From: Candidatus Marispirochaeta associata
Lineage (GTDB): Bacteria; Spirochaetota; Spirochaetia; JC444; Marispirochaetaceae
Length of the DNA: 64,000 bases
Direction of reading: 5' to 3'
Assembly (NCBI GenBank): GCA_001749745.1
Contig: JWTM01000186.1
Coordinates: 124,001 to 188,000 of the forward strand
Under the pieces are notes generated by a model. It did not search any database and had not been told where the DNA came from. It saw only the letters and a list, made by a program, of their open reading frames with translations. Of this stretch, positions 17,840 through 25,824 are shown piece after piece (within the stretch, counting starts at the first letter, position 1; each line of letters begins with the position of its first letter). The position numbers were made by a program, and so were the translations under genes.

Positions 17840-18618
17840 ACCGTAGCCTTGGTCGCTCCGGTGGTGATCCCGCCGTCCACCAGCAGACACAGACCGCTGA
17901 TGTAGGCGCTGGCGTCGGAGGCCAGGAAGACAATCGCTCCGTCCAGGTCATCGGGCAGGCCCGGACGGTTTAGGGGAATTCTGTCGCTGATGTACTCAAC
18001 CCAGGCCTGGTTCTCGTAGAGGGCCTTGGTCTGTTCAGTCTTGAACCAGCCCGGGGCCAGGCAGTTGACGGTAATACCGTCGCCGCCCCATTCGTCGGCC
18101 AGGCTCATGGTCAATTGCTTGATTCCGCCTCGGCTTGCGCAGTAGACGCTGATCCCCGCATACCCGAAGACGCTGGTGACGGAACCGATGTTGATAATCC
18201 GGCCGTAGCCGTGGGGAATCATCCTTTTAGCCGCCGCCTGGGCGACGAAGAAGGGGCCTCGCAGATTGGTTTCGATAATCTGATTCCACTCATCCCAGCT
18301 GACATCGACCGCCGCTTTCCGAATATTCATGCCGGCGTTGTTTACCAGAATGTCGATATGACCCAACGCGGCTTCGGCCTCGCTCATCATCTGCTCGATG
18401 CTGTGGTGGTTCCGCACATCCAGTTCCAACGGGATCGCCTCCGAACCGAGGCTCTCGATCTCGGCACAGGTATCCGTGAGCCGATCCTTCTCTCTGCTGG
18501 TGACGACCACCCGGGCTCCGGCGGAGGCCAAGGCCTTGGCAAAGTAGCGCCCCAAACCGCGGCTTGCTCCGGTGACGACGGCGGTTTTATCGCTTAACGA
18601 AAAGAGTTCCCTGTTCAT
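17836..18618 (-). CDS. Short-chain dehydrogenase/reductase with altered active site
   Basis: A 260-residue classical SDR. The cofactor site is TGASRGLG (residues 17-24), with the SREKDR loop suggesting NADP preference; NNAG, the catalytic Ser in INIGSVTS and the C-terminal substrate segment APGWFKTE are present. The catalytic tetrad is unusual: the expected YxxxK reads YCASR, so the lysine is arginine (codon at 18130-18132). Overall it resembles gluconate 5-dehydrogenase/KduD enzymes of sugar-acid breakdown. Its start overlaps the stop of the zinc dehydrogenase by four bases, so three dehydrogenase genes form one operon. Activity with the arginine is uncertain. Confidence 0.88.
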   Translation of the reverse strand: MNRELFSLSDKTAVVTGASRGLGRYFAKALASAGARVVVTSREKDRLTDTCAEIESLGSEAIPLELDVRNHHSIEQMMSEAEAALGHIDILVNNAGMNIRKAAVDVSWDEWNQIIETNLRGPFFVAQAAAKRMIPHGYGRIINIGSVTSVFGYAGISVYCASRGGIKQLTMSLADEWGGDGITVNCLAPGWFKTEQTKALYENQAWVEYISDRIPLNRPGLPDDLDGAIVFLASDASAYISGLCLLVDGGITTGATKATV

Positions 18619-19658
18619 CTGTTTACTCCGGGATAAAGAATGACTTTCAAGAGCTCCGTATCCTTGCGGCTGAGTTCCTCGAACCAGTGCGCTCCTTCCG
18701 CAAGATCCGCCCGGGCGGAGATGAGCGGCTCTACATCGATCCGGCCGGAACGCAAAAGCTCGATGCAGGCCCCGTACTCCCCGGCGGAGGCGTTAGAGCC
18801 TTGGATACGGATTTGACGGCTCACGACCTGCTGTAGGGGAAGGCGGATTTCCGGAGCAAAATTGCCGATAACCGTTACCGTCCCCCCTTTTCGAAGCTGC
18901 CCTATCGCGCCGGTCAGTGTGGGTTCTAAACCGACCGCGTCGAAGGCGCATTCAAAGCCGAGCCCGTCGCTCGCCTGTTGTAAAAACGCGTCGGCATCCT
19001 TACTGCCGGTATCTACCGTTAGGTCCGCCCCGAGGGTGCGGGCGAAATCGAGGCGCTTGGGATTGATATCGGCCATGACGACCCGTCCGCAGCCGGCCTG
19101 CTTCAGAACCAGCATCGTTAACAAACCGATAATCCCTGCGCCGAAGACGAGGGCCTTGTCGCCCACGCTTATGGGAGTGATATCGACGGCGTGTACGGCG
19201 ATGGAGAGGGGCTCGATCATCGCCCCCGCTTCAAAACTCAGCCCATCCGGGAGTCGGTACAGGAGCCGCTCCGGGACGGCCAGATACTCGGCGAAGGCTC
19301 CCTGATAGGTGTACTCATCACAGGAGACCCCGAAGACCCTGCGGTTTTCGCAGAAGTTGACCTCCCCCCTGCGGCAGAAGCGGCAGCTCCCGCAGTAGCG
19401 GGTGGAATCGAAGGTGACCCGATCGCCTACTGAGTATGAGGCGACTCGACTTCCCGCCTCGACGATCGATCCCGCAGCCTCGTGGCCCATGATAATCGGT
19501 GGAATGCGGCGTCCGGTACTACCGTCGACCCCGTGTACGTCGCTGCCGCAGATCCCGACCGCTTCGATACGAAGGAGAACCTCATCCTCCGCGATGCTCG
19601 GTTTCTCCACCTCGATTATTTCCAACTGGTTATATGCCGTGAGATTTAAGGCCCGCAT
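18615..19658 (-). CDS. Zinc-dependent alcohol/polyol dehydrogenase
   Basis: A 347-residue medium-chain dehydrogenase. The catalytic zinc site has CGSDVHG (Cys near 37) and GHEAAG; the structural zinc loop has four cysteines as CGSCRFCRRGEVNFC (about 93-107). The NAD fold has ALVFGAGIIGLL. The pattern fits the sorbitol/threonine/galactitol dehydrogenase group. Together with the flanking SDR and 2-hydroxyacid dehydrogenase it suggests oxidation of a polyol or sugar acid, which would fit the organic-acid TRAP system next door. AAGGTAGG stands just before the ATG. The exact substrate cannot be told. Confidence 0.9.
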   Translation of the reverse strand: MRALNLTAYNQLEIIEVEKPSIAEDEVLLRIEAVGICGSDVHGVDGSTGRRIPPIIMGHEAAGSIVEAGSRVASYSVGDRVTFDSTRYCGSCRFCRRGEVNFCENRRVFGVSCDEYTYQGAFAEYLAVPERLLYRLPDGLSFEAGAMIEPLSIAVHAVDITPISVGDKALVFGAGIIGLLTMLVLKQAGCGRVVMADINPKRLDFARTLGADLTVDTGSKDADAFLQQASDGLGFECAFDAVGLEPTLTGAIGQLRKGGTVTVIGNFAPEIRLPLQQVVSRQIRIQGSNASAGEYGACIELLRSGRIDVEPLISARADLAEGAHWFEELSRKDTELLKVILYPGVNR

Positions 19659-19664
19659 TTTTGC

Positions 19665-20654
19665 CTACCTTGAAACCACATAGGGAACTTCATGCCCGTC
19701 GAGGTAACGCACCACGGCCTCCGCCGACAGGCTCCGCATGCGTAGTTTACCGTAGTCCGAATCGGAGCCTACATGGGGGCTTACGGCAATATTCAGATCA
19801 TCCGTCAAAGGCAGATCCGGCTGGTCCCAGACCTCATCCAAACCGTAGCCGAAGAGGCGCTTTTCCGTTACCGCCTTATAGACGGCCCTACTGTCGACCA
19901 GAATCCCCCGAGCGCAGTTTACCAGGACTGTTTCAGGCTTCATCCGGTTCAACTCATTCTCACCAATGATCTGTGCTGTGCCCGAGGCGTGCAGGGTAAT
20001 CAAGTCGGCCCGGCTGCAGAGTTCTTCTAACTCTACATACTCGGCTCCCACCGACTCGGCCCAGGTTCGGTCCGGATAGGGGTCGGAGACGATGAGCTTC
20101 AGGTCGAAGCCGCTCAACATGGATTGTACATATTTACCGATCGTGCCGGTGCCGACGATCCCGAGGGTCTTGCCGCTGACATCCAGACGGGAGGGGCCGG
20201 TTTTCAGCAATCCCCGGGATGCCCGACTATGGTGGGGGATCCGTCGACCTGCGATATCGAGCAGGGTGGCTACCGCCCATTCCGCCGTGGGGCGGGCGCT
20301 GGCGGCCGGGGTGTTGGTGACGATAATCCCCGCCTGCTGTGCCGCCTCTAGGTCGACATTGTTGTAGCCGATGCCGTATCTGGCGATGATCCGTAAATCG
20401 CCCCCTGCCGCCGGCCCAAGCTGAGCCAGTAAGGGCGCCGGCCAGACCTCCAGATCGGCGATGACCGCTACCGCATCTTTCAGCTCGTCGATCGATAAAG
20501 GTGTCGCCGGATTCCGGTTCGTGCGGAATTCCAATGTTAGAGAGTTCTCTGCGGCCACGCGTTCGAGTTCCCGGCGCGGAACCTCCTCCCCCTCCGGGTG
20601 CGAAGCTAGGGTGTCCTGAAAACTGGTGGCGAATACGAGGATTTTCTTGCTCAT
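19665..20654 (-). CDS. D-isomer-specific 2-hydroxyacid dehydrogenase
   Basis: A cytoplasmic NAD(P)-dependent dehydrogenase of the phosphoglycerate dehydrogenase type, 329 residues from the chosen start. It has ARYGIGYNNVDL, the cofactor motif LGIVGTGTIGKYVQ, the catalytic arginine in VNCARG and the histidine in SPHVG. I choose the ATG at 20654 (MSKKILVFAT), since the upstream TTG start adds residues unlike the family. No Shine-Dalgarno site is seen. A TTGCAG/17/CATACT pair ends 10 bases before this ATG, so a leaderless message is possible but weakly supported. It heads the three-gene dehydrogenase operon, six bases before the zinc dehydrogenase gene. Confidence 0.85.
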   Translation of the reverse strand: MSKKILVFATSFQDTLASHPEGEEVPRRELERVAAENSLTLEFRTNRNPATPLSIDELKDAVAVIADLEVWPAPLLAQLGPAAGGDLRIIARYGIGYNNVDLEAAQQAGIIVTNTPAASARPTAEWAVATLLDIAGRRIPHHSRASRGLLKTGPSRLDVSGKTLGIVGTGTIGKYVQSMLSGFDLKLIVSDPYPDRTWAESVGAEYVELEELCSRADLITLHASGTAQIIGENELNRMKPETVLVNCARGILVDSRAVYKAVTEKRLFGYGLDEVWDQPDLPLTDDLNIAVSPHVGSDSDYGKLRMRSLSAEAVVRYLDGHEVPYVVSR

Positions 20655-20749
20655 GATGGGGACCAGTATGGATTTAAAGCCCAGGATCTGCAATAGAAAC
20701 CGGGTGAATGGACAGATAGGTGGATGAACGGGAAAATGGAAGGATAAGC

Positions 20750-20777
20750 GGGGGCCCCGCGAGGAGCCCCCTGTTTT
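20750..20777. terminator. GC-rich hairpin between divergent transcription units
   Basis: GGGGGC (20750-20755) and GCCCCC (20766-20771) form a strong stem with TGTTTTT after it on the plus strand. On the minus strand it lies just past the hydrolase gene but is followed by few T. It probably ends hydrolase transcription before the dehydrogenase promoter; the direction is uncertain. Confidence 0.55.
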
Positions 20778-20791
20778 TCTCTAAGACTTTT

Positions 20792-22651
20792 CTATATCTG
20801 TGTTAAGGTATTGCTGGCGACCATCATGGTTACCAGGAGTCCCATGATCAAACCGGGAAGGTACGGATTCCCGCTCTCCTTGTAGATTTTGCGGGAGATT
20901 ACCGCTGCGGTGGGAAGGATAACTACAATCGGGAAGAGCCAGATACCGATGATGTTGGAGACCCCCGTGTAGAATACTTCGCCCGTGGCGAAGAAGGTGA
21001 TGTACTGAATGGCGACGATGATAGCCGGCGCCAAGGCGGTAAAGGCGGCCACTACCAGGGTGTTGAGCCACTCCTTATCCGCTATCTTGAAATAGTTGAA
21101 GCTGTTTACTCCCACTGAGTTGGCTACATAGTAGAGCAGAAACAGGGGGGCGTACTTGAGGGCGATGCCGATCTTATCGGGGGTAAAGGTGCGGAAGGTA
21201 AGTACCCAGGCCCGGAAATCGACCTTGAAGAAGTAGTCGGCCAGGAAGACGATGCCGAAAGCCGATGCTACAACCAGAATCGCCAATCCGATCGTCCGGA
21301 TCAGATAATCCAGAGATACGGTGATCCCCCGGTCGCCGGGATTCATACCCGTTTTTTTGGAGTAGAGATAGTAGGTCAGTAGCAGGGCAATAATTATGGT
21401 AAGCCCCATAACGGCGCTCCACATGCCGATGTAGTAGGTCGGACGCTGAGGGAAGAAGGCGGGCCGGGTCGCTACCGTCCAGTTGTAGAGCTTCAAATAG
21501 GAGATGTACGCCACAAGGGAGACGACCAGCGATGAGATCCAGAACCAGAGTTTTCCGGCTTTATCCAGACCCGCTGCCGGTTCTACCGCTTCAACCCTTC
21601 GTACCGCGGCGAAGACCTTGGTACTCAGCATCAGCTTGGTGAAGCTCACCAGAAACATCACGATCCCGATAAGGCCTATAAAGTTGAAGAGCAGCTTGAT
21701 AGGCCAGATCTGATTGCCCGAGGCGATTTTCCGGGGCGCACCGAGGGTCTTCTCGAAGTACTCGATACCGTAGGCGGCGCATTCGGTGGATACGTGATTC
21801 CAGGGATGAATTTGGTACGGCGCATAGATTATCCGGACCGCTTCCCTGCCGTCGATAGTTTGGGTATAGAAGATCCCCTCGTCCCGCTTTTCCTTCGGAT
21901 CGGTTCCGAAAGCGAGGAAGGATTGGGCGTACTCAGTGTTAACGTACTCGCCGGGAACGGTCCGGCTTCCGTCCTCTTTTACGGTTCGGAAGAAGAACTC
22001 GTCGAATTGTGCGGCGATTATCCCCACATCCCGGCTGCCGTAGTTGTTGGTGTAGGGGCGGCGGTCGTCCGGCTGAACGAAGGGGGTGTAGCGCGGTTCA
22101 TCGGGGTGGGTGGTATACATCGCGTCGTTGGCTACCAGCAGCACCGATGAGATGAGGGGGGTCTCTCGCTGGTTATCCTCCTTGATAGACCAGTTAGCCG
22201 CCCGGGCGCCGTTGGAGTGGCCGGTCGCGCCGATCCTTGAATCGTCCACGTAGGGTAGTTCCGCCATGAGTTTGACCGCGTCATACATGCCGGTTCCGGC
22301 GTTGGACCATTCGGCCGGGGTAACAGGATCGGAATGACCGTGACCGTACATATCGATTGAGATGACTACGTAACCCCTGCGCGCCCACTCGACATAGTTC
22401 AGATCCTGCATCTCCCGGTTGTTATACCAGCCGTGACTGGTGACGATCCCGGGGGCCGGGTTATCCGCGGTGGCCGTCTTAGGTTTGAAGAGCAGGGCGC
22501 TCATCATATGGCCGGATGGCGTCTCCCAGCGCATATCCTTGATTTCTACTTTCCCTCCTGAGCTCTGTACTATAGCGGCGCCGATCATACTTACTAAACA
22601 GAGAAGAAGAGCTATAGCCAAGACTCGTCGATTTCTTTCTGCTGCATCCAT
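20792..22651 (-). CDS. Membrane protein with alpha/beta-hydrolase domain
   Basis: About 619 residues from the ATG at 22651, which has AGGAGGG just upstream (a longer in-frame start at 22678 lacks this). An N-terminal signal anchor (LAIALLLCLVSMIGAAIV) leads into an alpha/beta-hydrolase domain: GIVTSHGWYNN (oxyanion region), ISIDMYGHGHS and the nucleophile elbow GATGHSNGAR. A histidine in IHPWNHV may complete the triad. The C-terminal half (about 330-619) has roughly eight membrane helices. The hydrolase side is probably extracytoplasmic. The substrate is unknown; an ester or peptide released outside is plausible. An operator-like palindrome lies over its promoter, facing an IclR gene. Confidence 0.75.
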   Translation of the reverse strand: MDAAERNRRVLAIALLLCLVSMIGAAIVQSSGGKVEIKDMRWETPSGHMMSALLFKPKTATADNPAPGIVTSHGWYNNREMQDLNYVEWARRGYVVISIDMYGHGHSDPVTPAEWSNAGTGMYDAVKLMAELPYVDDSRIGATGHSNGARAANWSIKEDNQRETPLISSVLLVANDAMYTTHPDEPRYTPFVQPDDRRPYTNNYGSRDVGIIAAQFDEFFFRTVKEDGSRTVPGEYVNTEYAQSFLAFGTDPKEKRDEGIFYTQTIDGREAVRIIYAPYQIHPWNHVSTECAAYGIEYFEKTLGAPRKIASGNQIWPIKLLFNFIGLIGIVMFLVSFTKLMLSTKVFAAVRRVEAVEPAAGLDKAGKLWFWISSLVVSLVAYISYLKLYNWTVATRPAFFPQRPTYYIGMWSAVMGLTIIIALLLTYYLYSKKTGMNPGDRGITVSLDYLIRTIGLAILVVASAFGIVFLADYFFKVDFRAWVLTFRTFTPDKIGIALKYAPLFLLYYVANSVGVNSFNYFKIADKEWLNTLVVAAFTALAPAIIVAIQYITFFATGEVFYTGVSNIIGIWLFPIVVILPTAAVISRKIYKESGNPYLPGLIMGLLVTMMVASNTLTQI

Positions 22652-22670
22652 TGATTCCCTCCTGTGCTGC

Positions 22671-22721
22671 TTTATCATATATGATAAAAATTATTATTAA
22701 CCCGCTTAGCGGATCTGTCAA
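22671..22721 (-). promoter_or_regulatory. Hydrolase promoter with operator palindrome
   Basis: On the minus strand TTGACA (22716-22721), 17 bases and AATAAT (22693-22698) form a strong promoter. A perfect 18-base palindrome, TTTATCATATATGATAAA (22671-22688), covers the expected transcription start, so it should act as a repressor site. A second small palindrome, CCGCTAAGCGG, lies in the spacer. The divergent IclR-type protein is the natural candidate to bind here; that is inference. Confidence 0.6.
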
Positions 22722-22743
22722 TCTTAATTTTTCGTTTTGGAGC

Positions 22744-22771
22744 TGGACAATTGCTGAGAGCAAGCTACAAT
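22744..22771 (+). promoter_or_regulatory. Promoter of the IclR-type gene
   Basis: TGGACA (22744-22749), 16 bases, TACAAT (22766-22771). The ATG at 22779 follows the -10 box by only 7 bases and no Shine-Dalgarno site exists, which predicts a leaderless mRNA. Confidence 0.55.
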
Positions 22772-22778
22772 ACCAGTG

Positions 22779-23501
22779 ATGAAAGAGACCCCTGAAAGAA
22801 CCTCCGCTCTCCAGCGGGGATTGAAGATTCTCGAAATTCTTTCCGATAGCCGGGAGCCGCAAACCCTGAGCTCCTTAGCCCGCACACTCGGTCTATCTGT
22901 CTCCAGTATTCAGCGTATGGTGGACCAGCTGGCAAGCGAAGGCTATATCCTGAGGAGCGCTACCGGGGGCTACTATCTGAGCCAGAAGCTCTACCGGGTG
23001 GCCCACGACCACGAATCAGAGCGTTCGCTGCTGCAATCGGCTATGCCGGGGATGCACGACTTCGTGGGGGCTACGGGAGAATCGATTCACTTGAGTGTGG
23101 CGGTCATGGACCAGTTTGTGGTTATCGGGCAACTCTCGGGGACCAATATCGTACGCATCACCGTACGTCCGGGTAGTTATCCCATCGACACATTGCCCAG
23201 CGGATTGGTGCTCCTGGTATTAGGCGCCCGGGGCGCCAACAATCATCTGGTAGACCGCATTAATGAGGATACCCGAAGATTTATTAGAGAAAACGAATAC
23301 TGGTACGGCCCTAGCGGGGTATCCGCGGGAATCTATCACCTCTCTACACCGGTGCTCTTGAAGGACGGTCTTTGTATTGCCGCTTTGACCTGCAGTTTCG
23401 CCTTGCCCCTGGGGGAGGAAGATAAGCCTCAGCATCGAGTCGGCCAACTGGTTAAGCCCTTGAAGGAGGCCGCCAGGGAAATCCAGACAGCGATCGGATA
23501 G
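22779..23501 (+). CDS. IclR-family transcriptional regulator
   Basis: About 240 residues. The N-terminal winged helix-turn-helix (about 8-70: TSALQRGLKILEILSDS, LSSLARTLGLSVSSIQRMVD) and the C-terminal effector-binding domain (about 80-240: TGESIHLSVAVMDQFVVIGQ, YPIDTLPSGLVLL) match the family. I prefer the ATG at 22779 over the GTG at 22776 because the promoter predicts transcription to start there. It diverges from the membrane hydrolase and probably represses it, and perhaps the dehydrogenase operon beyond. The effector is unknown; IclR proteins usually bind small carbon-source metabolites. Confidence 0.88.
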   Translation: MKETPERTSALQRGLKILEILSDSREPQTLSSLARTLGLSVSSIQRMVDQLASEGYILRSATGGYYLSQKLYRVAHDHESERSLLQSAMPGMHDFVGATGESIHLSVAVMDQFVVIGQLSGTNIVRITVRPGSYPIDTLPSGLVLLVLGARGANNHLVDRINEDTRRFIRENEYWYGPSGVSAGIYHLSTPVLLKDGLCIAALTCSFALPLGEEDKPQHRVGQLVKPLKEAAREIQTAIG

Positions 23502-23526
23502 GCCGCCTTTATATTGAGTGCTCCGA

Positions 23527-24072
23527 TTACTCTTCCGGCACCGGCAACGAGCGGCGACTCAGTATCTCCGAGAGTTCATTGATTCCCTTCTGGTCTTCCC
23601 CTTGAACCGCGACCACCAGTTTGAGCATTAGCAGGGCGGGATCCTCCGCCGCCGCCGTTGCGGCGCGCTCGAGCAGCTCGGCGGCCTTCTCGAGTTCTCC
23701 CCGGTCGATCTCTGTCTCCGCCGCCTGCAAGAGATGGTCGAGCGAAGCCAGACGCACATAGAGCACCTGAAGGCGATCGCTGAACTCAATGCTGATGTTT
23801 CGAGTTTCGAAGCCCTGCCTGGAGATGATTAAATAATGCCTTCCGGGGGGGATCGGTTCGCTAACAAAGCGGCCGTTGATATCGCTCTGGGTTCGGATAC
23901 CGGTATCGATACGGATGTGCGCCCCGCGAATAGGACGCCCCGCAGAGGAGTAGATCATCCCGGCGAGAGGGGCCTTTTCGAAGGGAAGGGGAGTCGAAAC
24001 GTTGGGGACGGTGCTGCTGCAGTGACAGATCACTAGGGTGGCGAACAGCAAAACGTTAATTCTTTGAAACAT
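23527..24072 (-). CDS. Putative lipoprotein with carboxypeptidase-regulatory-like domain
   Basis: About 181 residues from the ATG at 24072 (MFQRINVLLFATLV), which overlaps the gspM-like gene by 17 bases. A signal segment ends in ICHC, a poor lipobox that spirochaetal peptidases may still accept. Residues about 35-105 form a beta-sandwich of the carboxypeptidase-regulatory type (MIYSSAGRPIRGAHIRID, DINGRFVSEPIPPGRHYLII). The C-terminus (about 115-180) is helical and TPR-like (AETEIDRGELEKAAELLERA). It is the last gene of the T2SS operon and may serve as an envelope accessory or pilotin-like factor; this is inference from position. Confidence 0.6.
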   Translation of the reverse strand: MFQRINVLLFATLVICHCSSTVPNVSTPLPFEKAPLAGMIYSSAGRPIRGAHIRIDTGIRTQSDINGRFVSEPIPPGRHYLIISRQGFETRNISIEFSDRLQVLYVRLASLDHLLQAAETEIDRGELEKAAELLERAATAAAEDPALLMLKLVVAVQGEDQKGINELSEILSRRSLPVPEE

Positions 24073-24919
24073 CGTATATATGCTCCTTGTAGAGGATTTG
24101 AACCTCCTCAACTCCCAGGGAATGGAAACGATACTCCTCGTTGTGAGATCTTCCGGGGGCGGATGACAAATAAATCATCTCTCCCGTGGAGGAATCCTTG
24201 AGGAATACCGTTATCTTCCCGTCCACAACCGCCTCCCCGATGTAGGAGAGTGCGAGCACTTCAGGCGGCGCTTCTGTTGCGGCTGGTTCGAGCGCAACTC
24301 TTGCGGGAGTCCTTTGCTCCATTTCGGTTCGAATAGAAGATGGATACGAGAGAAGGGACGTGATCTTCGCCAGGGCTGCTGAGGTCGGGATTGCCGCCTC
24401 CGCTGCGCTATCAGGGACTGCGGCCAGTAAATCCATGCTGAATCGGTATCCTTCAGTCCCGGATCGTCGACTGAGGGATAGTCTCTCGAATCTGAGGAAA
24501 ACCAGCTTGTCTTGGATCTCTCTCAACAGGGGAAGAATGGTTAGGGGAGGAGCTTCTCCCGAGAGGCGAATACGGGACTCTTCCTCGTTCAGTGCATAGG
24601 AGTGCAGCTCGACCGGAACCCCTCTCACCATCGAACGGATTCGCTCGCCGGCTTCTATAAGGGGGATCACTATTGGGTTGATGGCCCGTTCCCGAAGGTG
24701 CGCTTCCCTTTCGGCCGAGATCCTCCTTAGCTCCTCCAATTCTCTCTCATCGATACTCGGCGCCGATTCGATTAATGCCTGTTCAGCGGCGATGCGACGG
24801 TTCAAACCCTTGAGTCTATTGAGTATGTGGAGCGTTCCCGGCAGGGCCGCGCTTACCCCTAGGCAAAGCAGGAGTATCCCTAGCAGCTTCTCTTCGCCGA
24901 GCCCCAGCCTTCTCTTCAT
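24056..24919 (-). CDS. GspM/PilO-like T2SS protein with PilP/GspC-like end
   Basis: A 287-residue bitopic protein. After a short cytoplasmic start it has one membrane helix (about 12-30), a coiled coil (35-75) and a ferredoxin-like periplasmic domain (about 80-165: VELHSYALNEEESRIRLSG, ILPLLREIQDKLVFLRFERL). That layout is typical of PilO and GspM. The C-terminal part (about 220-287: LSYIGEAVVDGKITVFLKD, EYRFHSLGVEEVQIL) looks like the small beta domain of PilP or GspC, which contacts the secretin. No separate gspC is present, so this protein may bridge the inner platform and the secretin by itself. Overlaps its neighbour by four bases. Confidence 0.6.
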   Translation of the reverse strand: MKRRLGLGEEKLLGILLLCLGVSAALPGTLHILNRLKGLNRRIAAEQALIESAPSIDERELEELRRISAEREAHLRERAINPIVIPLIEAGERIRSMVRGVPVELHSYALNEEESRIRLSGEAPPLTILPLLREIQDKLVFLRFERLSLSRRSGTEGYRFSMDLLAAVPDSAAEAAIPTSAALAKITSLLSYPSSIRTEMEQRTPARVALEPAATEAPPEVLALSYIGEAVVDGKITVFLKDSSTGEMIYLSSAPGRSHNEEYRFHSLGVEEVQILYKEHIYDVSKN

Positions 24920-25824
24920 TCCTCTATAACCAGTTGTAAGCGGTACTCTTCACGCTGGGGATTATCCGGCAGGGGGCGTATCTCGCCCAACAGGGATACG
25001 TCTACGCCGCTTAAATCGCGCAGGCGCTCGAGGCTTAGCAATGCATCCGGTCCTTCGATTTCGACGACCGTATACGCGGGGGTATACTCGAGGCGGACCA
25101 GTCTGCTTCCCTCCGCTACGGCCGTCGCCAAGAGCTCGATTAGGGCCAGGATAGAGAGCGGAGGCGAGGCGTCGGACACGCAGGGATTTATCGCTTCCGC
25201 CTCTTCCTGCAGGGCGGACAACTCCTCCAATTGCACGGTCTGCTCCCGGCGCAGACCGGCCAGCTTGCTCAGTTCCGTGTACCGCTTCTGAATCTCTCTC
25301 CGGCCGAGTACAAAAAGCAGAGAGGTTGCGATCAGCACGACTAACCCGGTCTTTAAGACCGAGTGTATGCCGGTGCGCTCCTTGAACGCTCCCCGGTAGC
25401 CCCTCCTTCGGCGGAGTACATCCAGATCGGCCGATCCGATATCATCGGAACCTTGATGCTGCCGGAGGGAGTAGGATCCCTCTGAGTTCGTTATCAGGAT
25501 ATCAGTAATTCCCGACTCGCTCAGGGTAACGCCCGTTTCTTTGCGGTGAAGCTTCACATCGACGGCATGGAAGAGGGGCAGGTAGAGCCCCGGCGGCGAC
25601 ACGGACGAGGTCGGGATAATCGCCACCAACAGCTGATCCCTCCCTCCTGGTCCAAGCAGCCGGTAATCCCAACGGCAGGCAGATATTTCCCCGGGATAGA
25701 GCTCCGGCAGTTTGGCGGTCGCCGCTTGTACCAGATCGGCCCCTCTGGTCTCCGGTATCTTAAGCAGCTTGAGGATATACTCCTTCCGATCAATCCGCTT
25801 GTATCTGCGGCCTTTGCTTACCAT
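24916..25824 (-). CDS. GspL/PilN-like T2SS inner-membrane protein
   Basis: A 302-residue protein in the place of gspL. The N-terminal cytoplasmic part (1-160) lacks a clear actin-like fold but is about the size of a reduced one. One membrane helix (about 165-185: VLKTGLVVLIATSLLFVLG) is followed by a coiled coil and a small periplasmic domain (about 230-302: LALIELLATAVAEGSRLV, GVDVSLLGEI), as in PilN and GspL. It should link the GspE ATPase to the pseudopilus platform. The assignment rests on topology and operon position more than on sequence. Confidence 0.6.
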   Translation of the reverse strand: MVSKGRRYKRIDRKEYILKLLKIPETRGADLVQAATAKLPELYPGEISACRWDYRLLGPGGRDQLLVAIIPTSSVSPPGLYLPLFHAVDVKLHRKETGVTLSESGITDILITNSEGSYSLRQHQGSDDIGSADLDVLRRRRGYRGAFKERTGIHSVLKTGLVVLIATSLLFVLGRREIQKRYTELSKLAGLRREQTVQLEELSALQEEAEAINPCVSDASPPLSILALIELLATAVAEGSRLVRLEYTPAYTVVEIEGPDALLSLERLRDLSGVDVSLLGEIRPLPDNPQREEYRLQLVIEE

